Source: Amycolatopsis sp. A133
GTDB taxonomy: Bacteria > Actinomycetota > Actinomycetes > Mycobacteriales > Pseudonocardiaceae
NCBI RefSeq assembly: GCF_031082405.1
Contig: NZ_JAVHJU010000020.1
Location: 124,001 to 188,000, forward strand
Direction: 5' to 3'
Length of the DNA: 64,000 nucleotides
Shown: piece by piece, positions 17,674 to 26,105 of the stretch
Position numbering within the stretch: position 1 is the first letter of the stretch
Layout: each line of letters begins with the position of its first letter
The notes under the pieces: model-generated
The model's database searches: none
Told to the model about the DNA's origin: nothing
The model's input: only the letters and a program-made list of their open reading frames with translations
Program-made: the position numbers and the translations under genes

Positions 17674-19518
17674 TCAGGCCGGTCCCCGGCCCCACAGCCG
17701 CCAGGTCTGGTTGAGCGGGCTGTTCTGGGTGACCGGCCGGCACGTCCACTGGAGGACCTGGGCGCGGGCCGCGGTGGAGACGCCGCTGACGTCGACGCAC
17801 TTGCCGCTGTGCCGGGCGACGAGCTGGTAGTCGTGGGAGTCGTTGCCGCCGTAGGTGACCCGCCGCGGCGTGAACTGCTGGTTCGTGGCGCCGTCCGTGC
17901 AGGTCCGCTGCTGCACCGCGGCACCGTCGTCGGCCGCGGCGCCGGCCACCTCGAGGCACTTGCCGCTCTGCTGGTTGACGACGGTGTACGCGCCCGCGGC
18001 GCCGGGCACCGGGCGGAAGGTCCACAGCTGCCGGTCGTCGCCCTCGCAGAAGTCCTGCTGCTGCCGGTTGCCGTCCGCCGTGCCCGAGTCCGTGTTGTCC
18101 AGGCACAGCTGGGAGTGCTGGGCGACGGCGACGGACTGGAAGCCGCCGTCCGACGGGGGCAGCAGGGTGATGCTGAGCGCGTCGTCGATCGTGGTGTGCG
18201 GCAGATCGACGGTCACGGCGTTGCCGGACACCGCCGCCACGGAGTCCCGGATGGTGACCGGGCTCTGGACCGCCGCACCGCCGTTGTACGGGATCCGCTG
18301 GACGACGACCCGTACTTGGCCGTTCTGCACGATGCCCGCGGTGGTGTCCAGGCGCTGCAGGGCGACCGAGACGTTCCCCGTCGTGCCGCCTCCGCCGACC
18401 AGGATCTTCGCGACGCCGGCCGCCTTCGTGGCGAACGCGTCGTAGGCCGGGCTGGGCTTCGTGGCCACGATCTGCCCGGTCTGCGAGCCGTAGAAGCGGT
18501 AGGCCCACCATTCGCCCTTGGGCTGGTGCCGTCCCGCGGAGTTGCGGACGAGCAGGTTGCCCAGATCGTTGTGCAGGTTCCCGCCGCCGGCCCAGTTGGC
18601 GCGCAGCCCGTCGGCGCCGGCGCGCTCGAGCCGGGTGATGTACCAGGCGCCGTCACCGGGGTTCTGCTCGTTCGAAGCCCCGTATTCGTTGATCTGGTAC
18701 GGCCGTGGGTGCGGGATGCCGCGCGAGCCGAGCGACGCGTCCGCGGCGGCGACGTTGGCCACCGGGTCGCCCGGCAGGGAGTGCCAGCTGACGATGTCCG
18801 GCACCGTGCCGGAGCCGCGCACGAAGTCGAGGTACTGCGTCCACCAGCCCGGCGAGGTCGACGGGACCCCGGCGAGGCTCGGGCCGACGATCGGCTGCGC
18901 CGGGAACGCCGAGCGGACGCGCTGGTACGTGCGGCGCCACAGCTCGAAGTACTGGCTCTGCGGCCGGTTCCAGAACAGCGAGATGTTGGGCTCGTTCCAC
19001 AGGTCCCACTCCACCGGGGCACCGGTGGCCCGCACGTCGCCGAGCAGGCGGGTGAGGAAGGCGTCGTAGTCCGTCCAGTCGCCGTTGTCGCCCGGGAACC
19101 GGGAGATCGGGTAGCCGTCCGCGCCCCAGAGGTCGTGCACGAGCAGGACGAACCGCCCGCCGAGCGACCGGGTGCGCAGCAGCTGGGCCCGGGTGGCGTT
19201 CCACCGCCGGTCGTACCGGCCCGACACCCAGCCACCCGGGCTGTCCAGCTGCGCGCCCCCGGCCCGCATCGCCTGGAAGCGCACGTCGCGGTAGAAGTGG
19301 TCGGCCGGGGCCGCGGCGTTCTCGGTCATGCCGTAGATCCACCCGGAGGCCCGGTAGGTGGGCGAGCCGCCCGCGGCGGAGAAGTCGGCCGAGATCGACT
19401 CGTCCGCGGCACTGACCGGCGCGGGAAGAGCCACGGCGGAGGCACCGGCCAGTGCTCCGGAGATCAGCAGGGCGGCCAGGCCACGGCGCACGCGTGGCCG
19501 CTGACGTGAGGTGTCCAC
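17674..19518 (-). CDS. secreted GH39-like glycoside hydrolase with C-terminal ricin-type lectin domain
   Basis: A 614-residue secreted enzyme with GTG start and GGAG ribosome site. After a signal peptide (cleavage near SAADES) comes a clan GH-A (beta/alpha)8 domain. WDLWNEPNISLFW (near residue 170) holds the acid/base Glu and YQINEYG (near 277) the nucleophile Glu, as in GH39-type beta-xylosidases and arabinosidases. A beta-sandwich follows (about 375-455). Residues 460-612 are ricin-B/CBM13 repeats (QSGKCLEVAG, HSGKCVDVSG, QxW motifs). Two perfect palindromes upstream suggest LacI control. The exact GH family is inferred. Confidence 0.8.
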   Translation of the reverse strand: MDTSRQRPRVRRGLAALLISGALAGASAVALPAPVSAADESISADFSAAGGSPTYRASGWIYGMTENAAAPADHFYRDVRFQAMRAGGAQLDSPGGWVSGRYDRRWNATRAQLLRTRSLGGRFVLLVHDLWGADGYPISRFPGDNGDWTDYDAFLTRLLGDVRATGAPVEWDLWNEPNISLFWNRPQSQYFELWRRTYQRVRSAFPAQPIVGPSLAGVPSTSPGWWTQYLDFVRGSGTVPDIVSWHSLPGDPVANVAAADASLGSRGIPHPRPYQINEYGASNEQNPGDGAWYITRLERAGADGLRANWAGGGNLHNDLGNLLVRNSAGRHQPKGEWWAYRFYGSQTGQIVATKPSPAYDAFATKAAGVAKILVGGGGTTGNVSVALQRLDTTAGIVQNGQVRVVVQRIPYNGGAAVQSPVTIRDSVAAVSGNAVTVDLPHTTIDDALSITLLPPSDGGFQSVAVAQHSQLCLDNTDSGTADGNRQQQDFCEGDDRQLWTFRPVPGAAGAYTVVNQQSGKCLEVAGAAADDGAAVQQRTCTDGATNQQFTPRRVTYGGNDSHDYQLVARHSGKCVDVSGVSTAARAQVLQWTCRPVTQNSPLNQTWRLWGRGPA

Positions 19519-19563
19519 GACGACTCCTTCGGCGGGGGACGTGCGGAGGTCGAACGCCGCTCA

Positions 19564-19577
19564 TCGAACCGGTTCGA
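19564..19577. promoter_or_regulatory. LacI-type operator O1 upstream of GH39-like gene
   Basis: TCGAACCGGTTCGA is a perfect 14-bp palindrome, 46 bp upstream of the minus-strand start at 19518. The central CG of an A/T-flanked palindrome is the usual LacI-family operator form. The LacI gene at 21285 is the nearest candidate. Confidence 0.65.
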
Positions 19578-19629
19578 CCAACAAGGAACGTACGCTGCAC
19601 GCAATCCACCGACAATCGGCCGAATGGAG

Positions 19630-19643
19630 GCGAACCGGTTCGC
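19630..19643. promoter_or_regulatory. LacI-type operator O2 upstream of GH39-like gene
   Basis: GCGAACCGGTTCGC is a second perfect 14-bp palindrome sharing GAACCGGTTC with O1. The centres are 66 bp apart, which would allow looping by a tetramer or independent dimers. Confidence 0.65.
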
Positions 19644-19758
19644 GCACGCGACGACCACAGCACGGTCCACCGCGGATCGAGGCACGACCGGCGGCCACGC
19701 CCAGACCTCCCCCACCGCCCGGTCCGAAGCCGCAACACAATCGGTGGGCTCAACGAGA

Positions 19759-19791
19759 GGGGCTTCCCCCGCAGCACGCGAGGAAAGCCCC
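19759..19791. terminator. probable terminator of the GH54 gene
   Basis: GGGGCTT (19759-19765) pairs with AAGCCCC (19785-19791), extended by CC/GG with one bulge. It lies 20-50 bp beyond the GH54 stop on the minus strand and before the GH39-like promoter. The rest of the 292-bp gap holds the two operators. Confidence 0.5.
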
Positions 19792-19810
19792 TGCCGTCCG
19801 CCCCAGCGGC

Positions 19811-21253
19811 TCAGCGGTAGCCGGCGGCGACCACGTTCGCCTGCACCGCGTTCTCCGTCGCGTCCGAGGGGTAGCCCGCGACCATCGCCCCTTCGTAGAA
19901 CGTCCCCGCGCTCAGGTTCGCGCCGCCACCGGGTTTGCAGCAGTCGCCGCCGCTGCCCAGGATGATCGCGCCCTGCTTCTTCATCGGGCTGTAGCCGCCG
20001 GGGAGGCCGCCGTCCCACATGGTCGTGAGGCTGCCCGACTGGGCGTTGCTGCCCTTGAGCGCGAAGCGGGACGTGCCGTTGTTCTTCAGCATCGCCGTGA
20101 CGAACTTGCTCGGCAGCGCCCGCTGGTTCGGGTTCCACTGCTGGCTGCCGCCCGGGTACAGCCCCCACTCGAGGTCGGCCTGCACCCACGGCCCGCTGCC
20201 GGAGCACCCGCCGAACCAGCACTGCGTGCCGAAGTTGATCGCGTCCATCGCGCCGGCGGCGTCGGCCTTCCTGGTCGTCTCGCTGTTGCCGTAGTCGAAG
20301 CAGCAGCCGCTGTTCACGTGCGTCCCGCTGGTCACCATGTACATGCCTTCGGGAGCGCTGCCGGTCGGCACGCCCGTCAGGTGCCCGTCCCGCCAATAGC
20401 TGTTGCCGGGGTTGATGTACAGCGAGTACGCCTTCGCGCCGCCGACCGTGAGCGACTCCGACGTCGCCTTCGCCGGGCTGCTCTGGTTCGAGCCCGGGAC
20501 CACGCTCGAGCCCTGGTACCACAGGTCGTTCCCGCGCCCGGACTGGTCGTAGACCACCGTGATCACGCAGGACGTGCCGGTGCAGAAGGAATCCTGAGTG
20601 GCCGCGTCGACGGTGCCGCCCGCCGCCCGGACCCCGACGTTCCTGGTCGTGTTGTCGGACGAGCGCCGGACCTGGTACAGGTTGCCCGCGTAGGTGCCGT
20701 AGAGCGCCCGGACCGTGCTGTGCGCGGCGACGCACGGCGTGCCACCGGAAGCGTAGATGTCGCACGGCGCCGGGCCGCCCGGGAGCGGCGGGGTCGTCCC
20801 GGCGCTCCACTGCTGGTTGCTCCGGCCGTGGCAGGTCCACAGGACGACCGCGGTCCCGGCGGCCGTGCCGGCGCCGGTCACGTCCAGGCACAGGCCCGAC
20901 TGGGCTCCGCTGATCGTCCCGTCGGCGTTCTGCCGCCACTGCTGGTTCGCCCCGCCGTGGCACGACCAGATGATGGCGGCCGTCCCGGCCGACGTCTGGT
21001 TGCCGTAGGCGTCCACGCACCGCGTGCCGTTCAGCGTCCGCAGCTCCCCCGCGGCGGTGAACTCGTACGCCTGCCCGGCTCCGCCGGTGCAGTCCTGGAT
21101 CTCCAGCGCCGTCCCCGGCGCGTCGGTACCGCCCTTGACGTTCAGGCACCGCCCCGACGCCGCGCCCACCAGGGGCGCGGCAGCCGCCGAAGCCGGTACG
21201 GCCCCGGCCAGCGTCGCCACCAGCATCGCGGCCACCACCACGAACACGCGCAC
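19811..21253 (-). CDS. secreted GH54 alpha-L-arabinofuranosidase B with N-terminal ricin-type domain
   Basis: A 480-residue protein with GTG start after GAGGAGG. A signal peptide (about 1-25) is followed by ricin-B/CBM13 repeats (about 28-150: GRCLNVKGG, GLCLDVTGAG, SNQQW). The rest is an ArabFuran-catal (GH54) domain: CDIYASGGTPCVAAHSTVRA, YQVRRSSDNTT, VVYDQSGRGNDLW, CCFDYGN. GH54 enzymes remove terminal arabinofuranose from arabinoxylan and arabinan. Fungal AbfB carries a C-terminal CBM42 instead, so the N-terminal lectin is a bacterial arrangement. It lies 31 bp after the LacI stop, so it is probably in its operon. Confidence 0.85.
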   Translation of the reverse strand: MRVFVVVAAMLVATLAGAVPASAAAAPLVGAASGRCLNVKGGTDAPGTALEIQDCTGGAGQAYEFTAAGELRTLNGTRCVDAYGNQTSAGTAAIIWSCHGGANQQWRQNADGTISGAQSGLCLDVTGAGTAAGTAVVLWTCHGRSNQQWSAGTTPPLPGGPAPCDIYASGGTPCVAAHSTVRALYGTYAGNLYQVRRSSDNTTRNVGVRAAGGTVDAATQDSFCTGTSCVITVVYDQSGRGNDLWYQGSSVVPGSNQSSPAKATSESLTVGGAKAYSLYINPGNSYWRDGHLTGVPTGSAPEGMYMVTSGTHVNSGCCFDYGNSETTRKADAAGAMDAINFGTQCWFGGCSGSGPWVQADLEWGLYPGGSQQWNPNQRALPSKFVTAMLKNNGTSRFALKGSNAQSGSLTTMWDGGLPGGYSPMKKQGAIILGSGGDCCKPGGGANLSAGTFYEGAMVAGYPSDATENAVQANVVAAGYR

Positions 21254-21284
21254 GATTCCTCCTCGTCCTCTGTGGACAGCAGTG

Positions 21285-22310
21285 TCACGCCGACTTGCGC
21301 GCCACCAGCTCGGTGTCGAGCACCGTGCTCCGGCGCGGGGCCGCGCCGTCGATCATCGCCAGCAGCTCGGCGGTCATCCGGGCGCCCATTTCCTCGACCG
21401 GCTGGCGCACGGTGGTCAGCGGCGGGTCGGTCCAGCAGCTGATCGGCAGGTCGTCGAAGCCGACGACGGCGACGTCACCGGGCACCTTCCGGCCCGCGCG
21501 GCGAAGCGCACGCAGTGCCCCGACCGCCATCATGTCGGAGGCGGCGAAGATCCCGTCGATGTCCGGACGCCGGCTCAGCAGCCGCGACGTCGCGTACTCG
21601 CCGGACGCCTGCCCGAAGTCGCCGCAGACCACGAGGCTCTCGTCGTACCGGCCGGCCCGCGTCATCGCCTGCCGGTACCCGAGCAGCCGGTCCACGCCCG
21701 CGGTCATGTCCTGCGGACCGGCGACGGTCGCCACGGTCTGGCGGCCGCCGTCGAGCAGGCGCTGGGTGGCCAGCCGCGCGCCCCCCTGGTTGTCCGCGTC
21801 GACGTACGGCAGCCGGGCCCGGCCCGCCTGGACCGGCCGGCCCCCGAACACCACCGGGATGCCGAGCCAGTCCAGGTCGAGCGGACGGCGGCCGTGCATG
21901 CCGACGACCAGTGCGCCGTCGACGTGCCCGCCGTCGAGGTAGCGCACCACCGGCGCCTGGTAGTCGTCGGTCGCCGGAACGGTGAGCAGCACGAGCTGCA
22001 CCCCCACCGCGGTCAGCTCCCGGCCGACCCCGGCGGTGATGCGCGGGAAGTAGGGATCGGTGAACAGCCGCGGCACTTCCTCGCACACCACCAGCGCGAT
22101 CGAACCGGTGTGCCGCGAGCTGGACGCCCGCGCGGCCCGCTGCCGGGCGTAGCCCAGCGCCAGCATCGCGGACTCCACCTGCTTGCGCCGTTCCGGGCTC
22201 ACCCGGGGAAATCCGTTCAGCACGCGGGAGGCGGTGGCGATCGACACCCCCGCCACCCGCGCGACGTCGGCCAGGGTGGGACGGAAGCCGGACGGCTCGG
22301 CGACGGACAC
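21285..22310 (-). CDS. LacI-family transcriptional regulator
   Basis: A 341-residue regulator. The HTH and hinge run from TLADVARVAGVSIATASRVL to about residue 65, followed by a periplasmic-binding-protein-like effector domain (SIALVVCEE ... DGIFAASDMMAVGALRAL ... DVAVVGFDDLPISCWTDPPLTTV). It starts with GTG 5 bp after the esterase stop and ends 31 bp before GH54, so esterase, regulator and arabinofuranosidase form one unit. Likely operators are the GAACCGGTTC palindromes at 19564 and 19630. The effector is probably an arabino- or xylo-oligosaccharide (inference). Confidence 0.9.
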   Translation of the reverse strand: MSVAEPSGFRPTLADVARVAGVSIATASRVLNGFPRVSPERRKQVESAMLALGYARQRAARASSSRHTGSIALVVCEEVPRLFTDPYFPRITAGVGRELTAVGVQLVLLTVPATDDYQAPVVRYLDGGHVDGALVVGMHGRRPLDLDWLGIPVVFGGRPVQAGRARLPYVDADNQGGARLATQRLLDGGRQTVATVAGPQDMTAGVDRLLGYRQAMTRAGRYDESLVVCGDFGQASGEYATSRLLSRRPDIDGIFAASDMMAVGALRALRRAGRKVPGDVAVVGFDDLPISCWTDPPLTTVRQPVEEMGARMTAELLAMIDGAAPRRSTVLDTELVARKSA

Positions 22311-22314
22311 GGGC

Positions 22315-23688
22315 TCAGGCGCGCTGGAGCTGGAACCGCTGGTTGGCGTTCCCGGTGAACGTCCACTGGGATATCCGCGCGCCGTCGGCGGTGGAAACCC
22401 CCCAGACGTCCAGCGCCAAGCCGCTCGACCGGTTCACCAGGCTCACCGCGCCGCTGCCCTGGTCGACCACCCGCCACTGCTGGGCCGTGGCGTTGGTGTC
22501 CGCCTGCTGGCTGATGTCCGCACCGCTGTCGGCGCTCGCCGCCTGCAGCACCAGCCCGCTGTGGCGGGCCCGGACGCGGTAGTAGCCGTCACCGGAGTCG
22601 ACGAAGTCGAACTGCTGGTTGAGGCCGCCGGTGGCCGACTGCTGCTGGATCAGCACACCGGCGGCGGTGGACGAACCGGCGATCTCGACGAGCTTGCCGC
22701 TGTGCTGGGCCGTCAGCTTGTAGTTAACACCCGTCTGCACCGGCGGGGTCGGCGGCGTGGTGGTGCCGAACTGCGTGATGAACTTCCACACCTCGCCGGA
22801 GGTCCAGGTCTGCCAGCCGCTGCCGCCGCCGTCCTTCGGACCCGGGTCGTGCCCGCCGTCGAAGGCGGCCCAGACGACCGGGTAGCCGGCCCGGCAGCCG
22901 GAGTAGGCGGTGACGATGTGGGTGCGGCTGCCGGCCGCGGGCTCCGGCGGGTTCTGCGGGGTGCAGCCGTTGTTCCGCACGAACTGGTCGCGCAGCTGAC
23001 GACCGGAGGAGATGGGCAGGACGTTGTCCCCGATGCCGTGCATCCCGATGTACGCGACCGGCTGGGTGCCGCCGCTGCAGCCGCTGAGGTTCGCCCCGGA
23101 GTAGACGGCGACCGCGCGGAAAACCGTCGGCCGGGCGCAGGCGAGCGCGTAGCTCATCGCGCCGCCGTAGCTGAAGCCGCCGGCGAAGACCTGCGAGGTG
23201 TCGACGCACAGCGCCGCCTCGACCTGCCGCAGCAGGTCGTCGATGAAGGTGACGTCCTGGCCGCCGGGGTTGGCCCAGCCGTTGCCGTTGCCCTGGGGCG
23301 CCACGAAGATCGTGTTGTTGCCCGAGCTGTCCGCCAGCCGCCGGAGCCCGTAGTAGGACCAGTTGTAGCCGTCGGTCCCGCCCGAGTCGACGTCGTTCGC
23401 GGTGCCGCCCCGCCAGTGGAGGCCGACGAACAACCGGTACTGGTGGTTGTTGTCGTAGCTGTTCGGGACGCGCAGGATGTAACTGCGGTTCTGGCCGCCG
23501 CTGGAGATCGTGTGGTTGCCGCTCGCCAGCCCGGGGGCTTTCCCGCAGCCCGCGGTGCCGGCGGCCGCGGCGGCCGGCGCGTCGGGGGCGGGGACGGCCG
23601 GGGCGGCTTGCGCGGTGCCGCCCGCGGTCAAGGCGACCACGGCGGAAATCACGGCGGAAACGAGCAGGGATCTGTGCTTCACCATCAC
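22315..23688 (-). CDS. secreted feruloyl esterase/PHB depolymerase-type esterase with ricin-type domain
   Basis: A 457-residue protein: signal peptide (about 1-29), alpha/beta-hydrolase domain (about 45-320) and ricin-B/CBM13 domain (about 325-457). The nucleophile elbow is GFSYGGAMS, with FDGGHDPGPKD supplying the catalytic His and YILRVPNSYDNN the family start. This group includes polyhydroxybutyrate depolymerase-like and FaeC-type feruloyl esterases. Next to arabinofuranosidases a feruloyl or acetyl esterase on arabinoxylan is more likely. The first two codons are GTG ATG; either may start. Confidence 0.8.
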   Translation of the reverse strand: MMVKHRSLLVSAVISAVVALTAGGTAQAAPAVPAPDAPAAAAAGTAGCGKAPGLASGNHTISSGGQNRSYILRVPNSYDNNHQYRLFVGLHWRGGTANDVDSGGTDGYNWSYYGLRRLADSSGNNTIFVAPQGNGNGWANPGGQDVTFIDDLLRQVEAALCVDTSQVFAGGFSYGGAMSYALACARPTVFRAVAVYSGANLSGCSGGTQPVAYIGMHGIGDNVLPISSGRQLRDQFVRNNGCTPQNPPEPAAGSRTHIVTAYSGCRAGYPVVWAAFDGGHDPGPKDGGGSGWQTWTSGEVWKFITQFGTTTPPTPPVQTGVNYKLTAQHSGKLVEIAGSSTAAGVLIQQQSATGGLNQQFDFVDSGDGYYRVRARHSGLVLQAASADSGADISQQADTNATAQQWRVVDQGSGAVSLVNRSSGLALDVWGVSTADGARISQWTFTGNANQRFQLQRA

Positions 23689-23720
23689 GCGGCTCCCTCT
23701 GGTCTTCGGACGTCGTCGTC

Positions 23721-23747
23721 CTCCGGCGGTTCGGGGAACCCCCGGAG
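23721..23747. terminator. hairpin between FadR and esterase genes
   Basis: CTCCGGCGGTTC pairs with GAACCCCCGGAG (11 of 12 positions) around GGG. It lies about 50 bp beyond the FadR stop and 33 bp upstream of the esterase start. It is a likely terminator of the FadR gene; the inner GGTTC-ggg-GAACC could also be bound by a LacI protein. Confidence 0.45.
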
Positions 23748-23796
23748 CAGAAAGTCCACAATGGAGTGATCGCCGGTTTCCCGGGATCGGGTGGGT

Positions 23797-24540
23797 TCAG
23801 CGCCCGAAGAGCCGCCGCTGGATCTCCCGGCGGTAGTCCTCCAGGGTGTTGTCGAGGTGGATACCGGCGGCCTGGGCCGCCGCGTCCGGGTCGCCGTCGC
23901 AGATCGCCCGGTAGATCGCGCGGTGCTCGTCGATCGCGCCCTCCGCGTGCCCGCCGATCCCGCCGGACATCCCGATGATGTTCGACTGGCGTTGCAGGCG
24001 GCGGGCTTCGCGCACGGCCGCGACGAGGAACTGGTTGTGCGAAGCGGCGGCGATCCCGGCGTGGAAGTCGTCGTCGCCCCGGTCGAACAGCGCGGTCTGG
24101 CCGGTCAGGTGGCCGTGCCGGCAGGTTTCGGCGGCGGTCTCGATCGCGCGCAGCTCCACGGGGGTGGCGTTGGCCGCGGCCAGCCTGCTGGCCGCGGTTT
24201 CCTGGATCCGGCGGAATTCGAAGAGCATGTAGACGTGGTCGAGATCGGCGGGCAGGAAGAACCCGCCCCACCGGGAAGCGCCGAGCATGCCCTCGTCGTC
24301 GGAGACATACAGCCCACGTCCTTTGTGCGCTCGCACCCGGCCGATCGCCGAGAGGATCTTGACGGCCTCCCGCACGACGGTCCGGCTGGTTCCCATCCGC
24401 GCCGCCAGCTCGTTCTCGGTCGGCATCCGGTCACCCGGCCGCAGTTCCAGTTCGGCGATCAGCCGCAGGATCTGCTCCGCCACCACTTCGTAACCGGGGC
24501 GGTACGGGACAGGCGGTGCTATTTCCTCGTCACGGGTCAC
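23797..24540 (-). CDS. FadR/GntR-family transcriptional regulator
   Basis: A 247-residue regulator. The winged helix (about 15-80) has RPGDRMPTENELAARMGTSRTVVREAVKIL with the GntR signature Arg-x-x-Val-Arg-Glu-Ala. The C-terminal FCD domain follows (FRRIQETAASRLAAANAT, FHAGIAAASHN, DEHRAIYRAICDGD) with metal-binding Asp/His residues. I chose GTG at 24538-24540: no Shine-Dalgarno is visible, and CATACT lies just upstream, so the mRNA may be leaderless. It is divergent from the ABC importer it probably controls. Confidence 0.9.
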   Translation of the reverse strand: MTRDEEIAPPVPYRPGYEVVAEQILRLIAELELRPGDRMPTENELAARMGTSRTVVREAVKILSAIGRVRAHKGRGLYVSDDEGMLGASRWGGFFLPADLDHVYMLFEFRRIQETAASRLAAANATPVELRAIETAAETCRHGHLTGQTALFDRGDDDFHAGIAAASHNQFLVAAVREARRLQRQSNIIGMSGGIGGHAEGAIDEHRAIYRAICDGDPDAAAQAAGIHLDNTLEDYRREIQRRLFGR

Positions 24541-24544
24541 GCAA

Positions 24545-24557
24545 TGAGTATGACTCA
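24545..24557. promoter_or_regulatory. inverted repeat at FadR start, possible autoregulatory operator
   Basis: TGAGT-ATG-ACTCA is a perfect 5-bp inverted repeat, 4 bp upstream of the FadR-family start codon and overlapping its likely -10 region. Confidence 0.35.
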
Positions 24558-24617
24558 GTACCGGCCAGCACCTTACCTCGCTGACCCGGCATCCGGTCAA
24601 TCTTTGCCAGAGCGGAC

Positions 24618-24627
24618 TGAAAGTTAC
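24618..24627. promoter_or_regulatory. GAAA-N-TT(A/T)C element upstream of ABC importer
   Basis: TGAAAGTTAC differs by one base from TGAAACTTAC found upstream of GH12 (32308) and the xylan operon (35035). It lies in the divergent region between FadR and the importer. Confidence 0.4.
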
Positions 24628-24779
24628 ATACCTTCGGCTGTTGAACGTGTCGAAACGGCTCGGCCAGCGCGTTGATCCCTTGACGACAGCGGATCCATAC
24701 CCTCGAATGAGTCGTACACATCCTCCCAGATTCCCCTGCCAGGCCGGCGAGCGGACGCCACAGCGAAGTGGAGCAGCTG

Positions 24780-26105
24780 ATGCGGGAAAGACCACGCCCG
24801 GCCGTGCTGGCCGGCCTGCTCGCCGTCGTGCTCGCCGCGGGGTGCAGCACCGGCAGCGGCTCGCCGACCGCCCAGAACACCTTCAGCCCGGCCCCGCAAA
24901 CCGACGGACCGCTGACGGTGTGGGTGGATTCGACCCGGATGGCCGCCGCCCAGCTGTACCAGAAGCAGCATCCGGAAGTGAAGCTGGACATCGTCGGCTA
25001 CGACGGGGACGCCAACGGATCGAACTACCTGCAGACCAAGGTGAGCCTGTTCAACCGGACCGGCGAAGGCTGGCCGGACGTGGTGTTCAGCTCCCAGAAC
25101 AACGAAGTGTCCTGGGCCCGGCAGGCGAACTTCACAGCGCCGCTGGACAAGGGCCTGATCCCGCAGTCCGTTTTGGACGGATGGGCACCGGGCGCCAACG
25201 ATCCGTGCACAGTGGACGGTACGCTGTACTGCCTGCGCAACGACCTCTCCCAGACCGTGTTGTGGTACAACGCGGCGCTGATGCAGCAGTGGGGCTACCG
25301 GGTGCCGTCGACCTGGCCGGAGTACCAGGCGCTCGGCCGGAAGGTGGCCACCGAGCACCCCGGCTACCTCGTCGGGGCGGCGGGTGACACGTTCACCCCG
25401 GAGATCTACCTCTGGGCGAGCAAGTGCGGCGCCAACCGCATCACCGGCCCGAAAACCGTCACGGTGACCGCCACCGAGCCGAACTGCACCCGGATGGCGC
25501 AGCTGCTGGACACGCTGATCGCGGCCGGCAGCATGTCGACCAGCAGCGTGTTCAGCTCCGACTTCGACAAGAACTCCGCGGACAAGATCCTGCTGATGCC
25601 CGGCCCGTCCTGGTACGGCGGCTCGCTGTTCAAGGAAAGCTTCAAGACCCCCGCGGGCCAGGTCGCGGCGGCGCCGATGCCGCAGTGGCCGGGCGACCCG
25701 GCCCCGTCGGCGGGCAACGTCGGCGGCGGGACGTGGCTGCTCTCCGCGCACAGCCACCACCTCAAGGCCGCCACGGACTTCCTCACCTGGGTCACCACCT
25801 CGGACGACTACCAGGGCAAGCTCGCACCCGGTTATCCGGCGCACAAACAGGCGGCGAAGACGTGGCTGGCGAACCAGGCGTCCTCCGGCTACTACGCGGG
25901 GGACATCGCCGGGCCGCTGCAGGCCGCGGCCGGCCAGGTCTGGTCCGGCTGGGGGTACGGCCAGTTCAGCCAGGAGGCGATCTGGGCGGCCACCGTCACC
26001 CCGGGCCTCACGGCGGGCAAGAGCATCGAGTCGCTGCTGCCGGCGTGGCAGAGCGCGATCGAGAACCACGCCCGGTCCACCGGCTACGAAGTCAAGCAGC
26101 AATGA
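24780..26105 (+). CDS. sugar ABC transporter substrate-binding lipoprotein
   Basis: A 441-residue family-1 extracellular solute-binding protein. The signal peptide ends in lipobox LAAGC with Cys near residue 22, giving a lipid-anchored receptor. VNVxx-type ligand segments include LTVWVDSTR, WPDVVFSS, LWYNAALMQQWGYRVPSTWPEY and a Trp-rich C-terminal half (WSGWGYGQF). I chose ATG 24780 because GTGGAG lies 6 bp before it; GTG 24768 would add four residues. The stop overlaps the first permease (ATGA). The ligand is probably a plant oligosaccharide, from context. Confidence 0.9.
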   Translation: MRERPRPAVLAGLLAVVLAAGCSTGSGSPTAQNTFSPAPQTDGPLTVWVDSTRMAAAQLYQKQHPEVKLDIVGYDGDANGSNYLQTKVSLFNRTGEGWPDVVFSSQNNEVSWARQANFTAPLDKGLIPQSVLDGWAPGANDPCTVDGTLYCLRNDLSQTVLWYNAALMQQWGYRVPSTWPEYQALGRKVATEHPGYLVGAAGDTFTPEIYLWASKCGANRITGPKTVTVTATEPNCTRMAQLLDTLIAAGSMSTSSVFSSDFDKNSADKILLMPGPSWYGGSLFKESFKTPAGQVAAAPMPQWPGDPAPSAGNVGGGTWLLSAHSHHLKAATDFLTWVTTSDDYQGKLAPGYPAHKQAAKTWLANQASSGYYAGDIAGPLQAAAGQVWSGWGYGQFSQEAIWAATVTPGLTAGKSIESLLPAWQSAIENHARSTGYEVKQQ

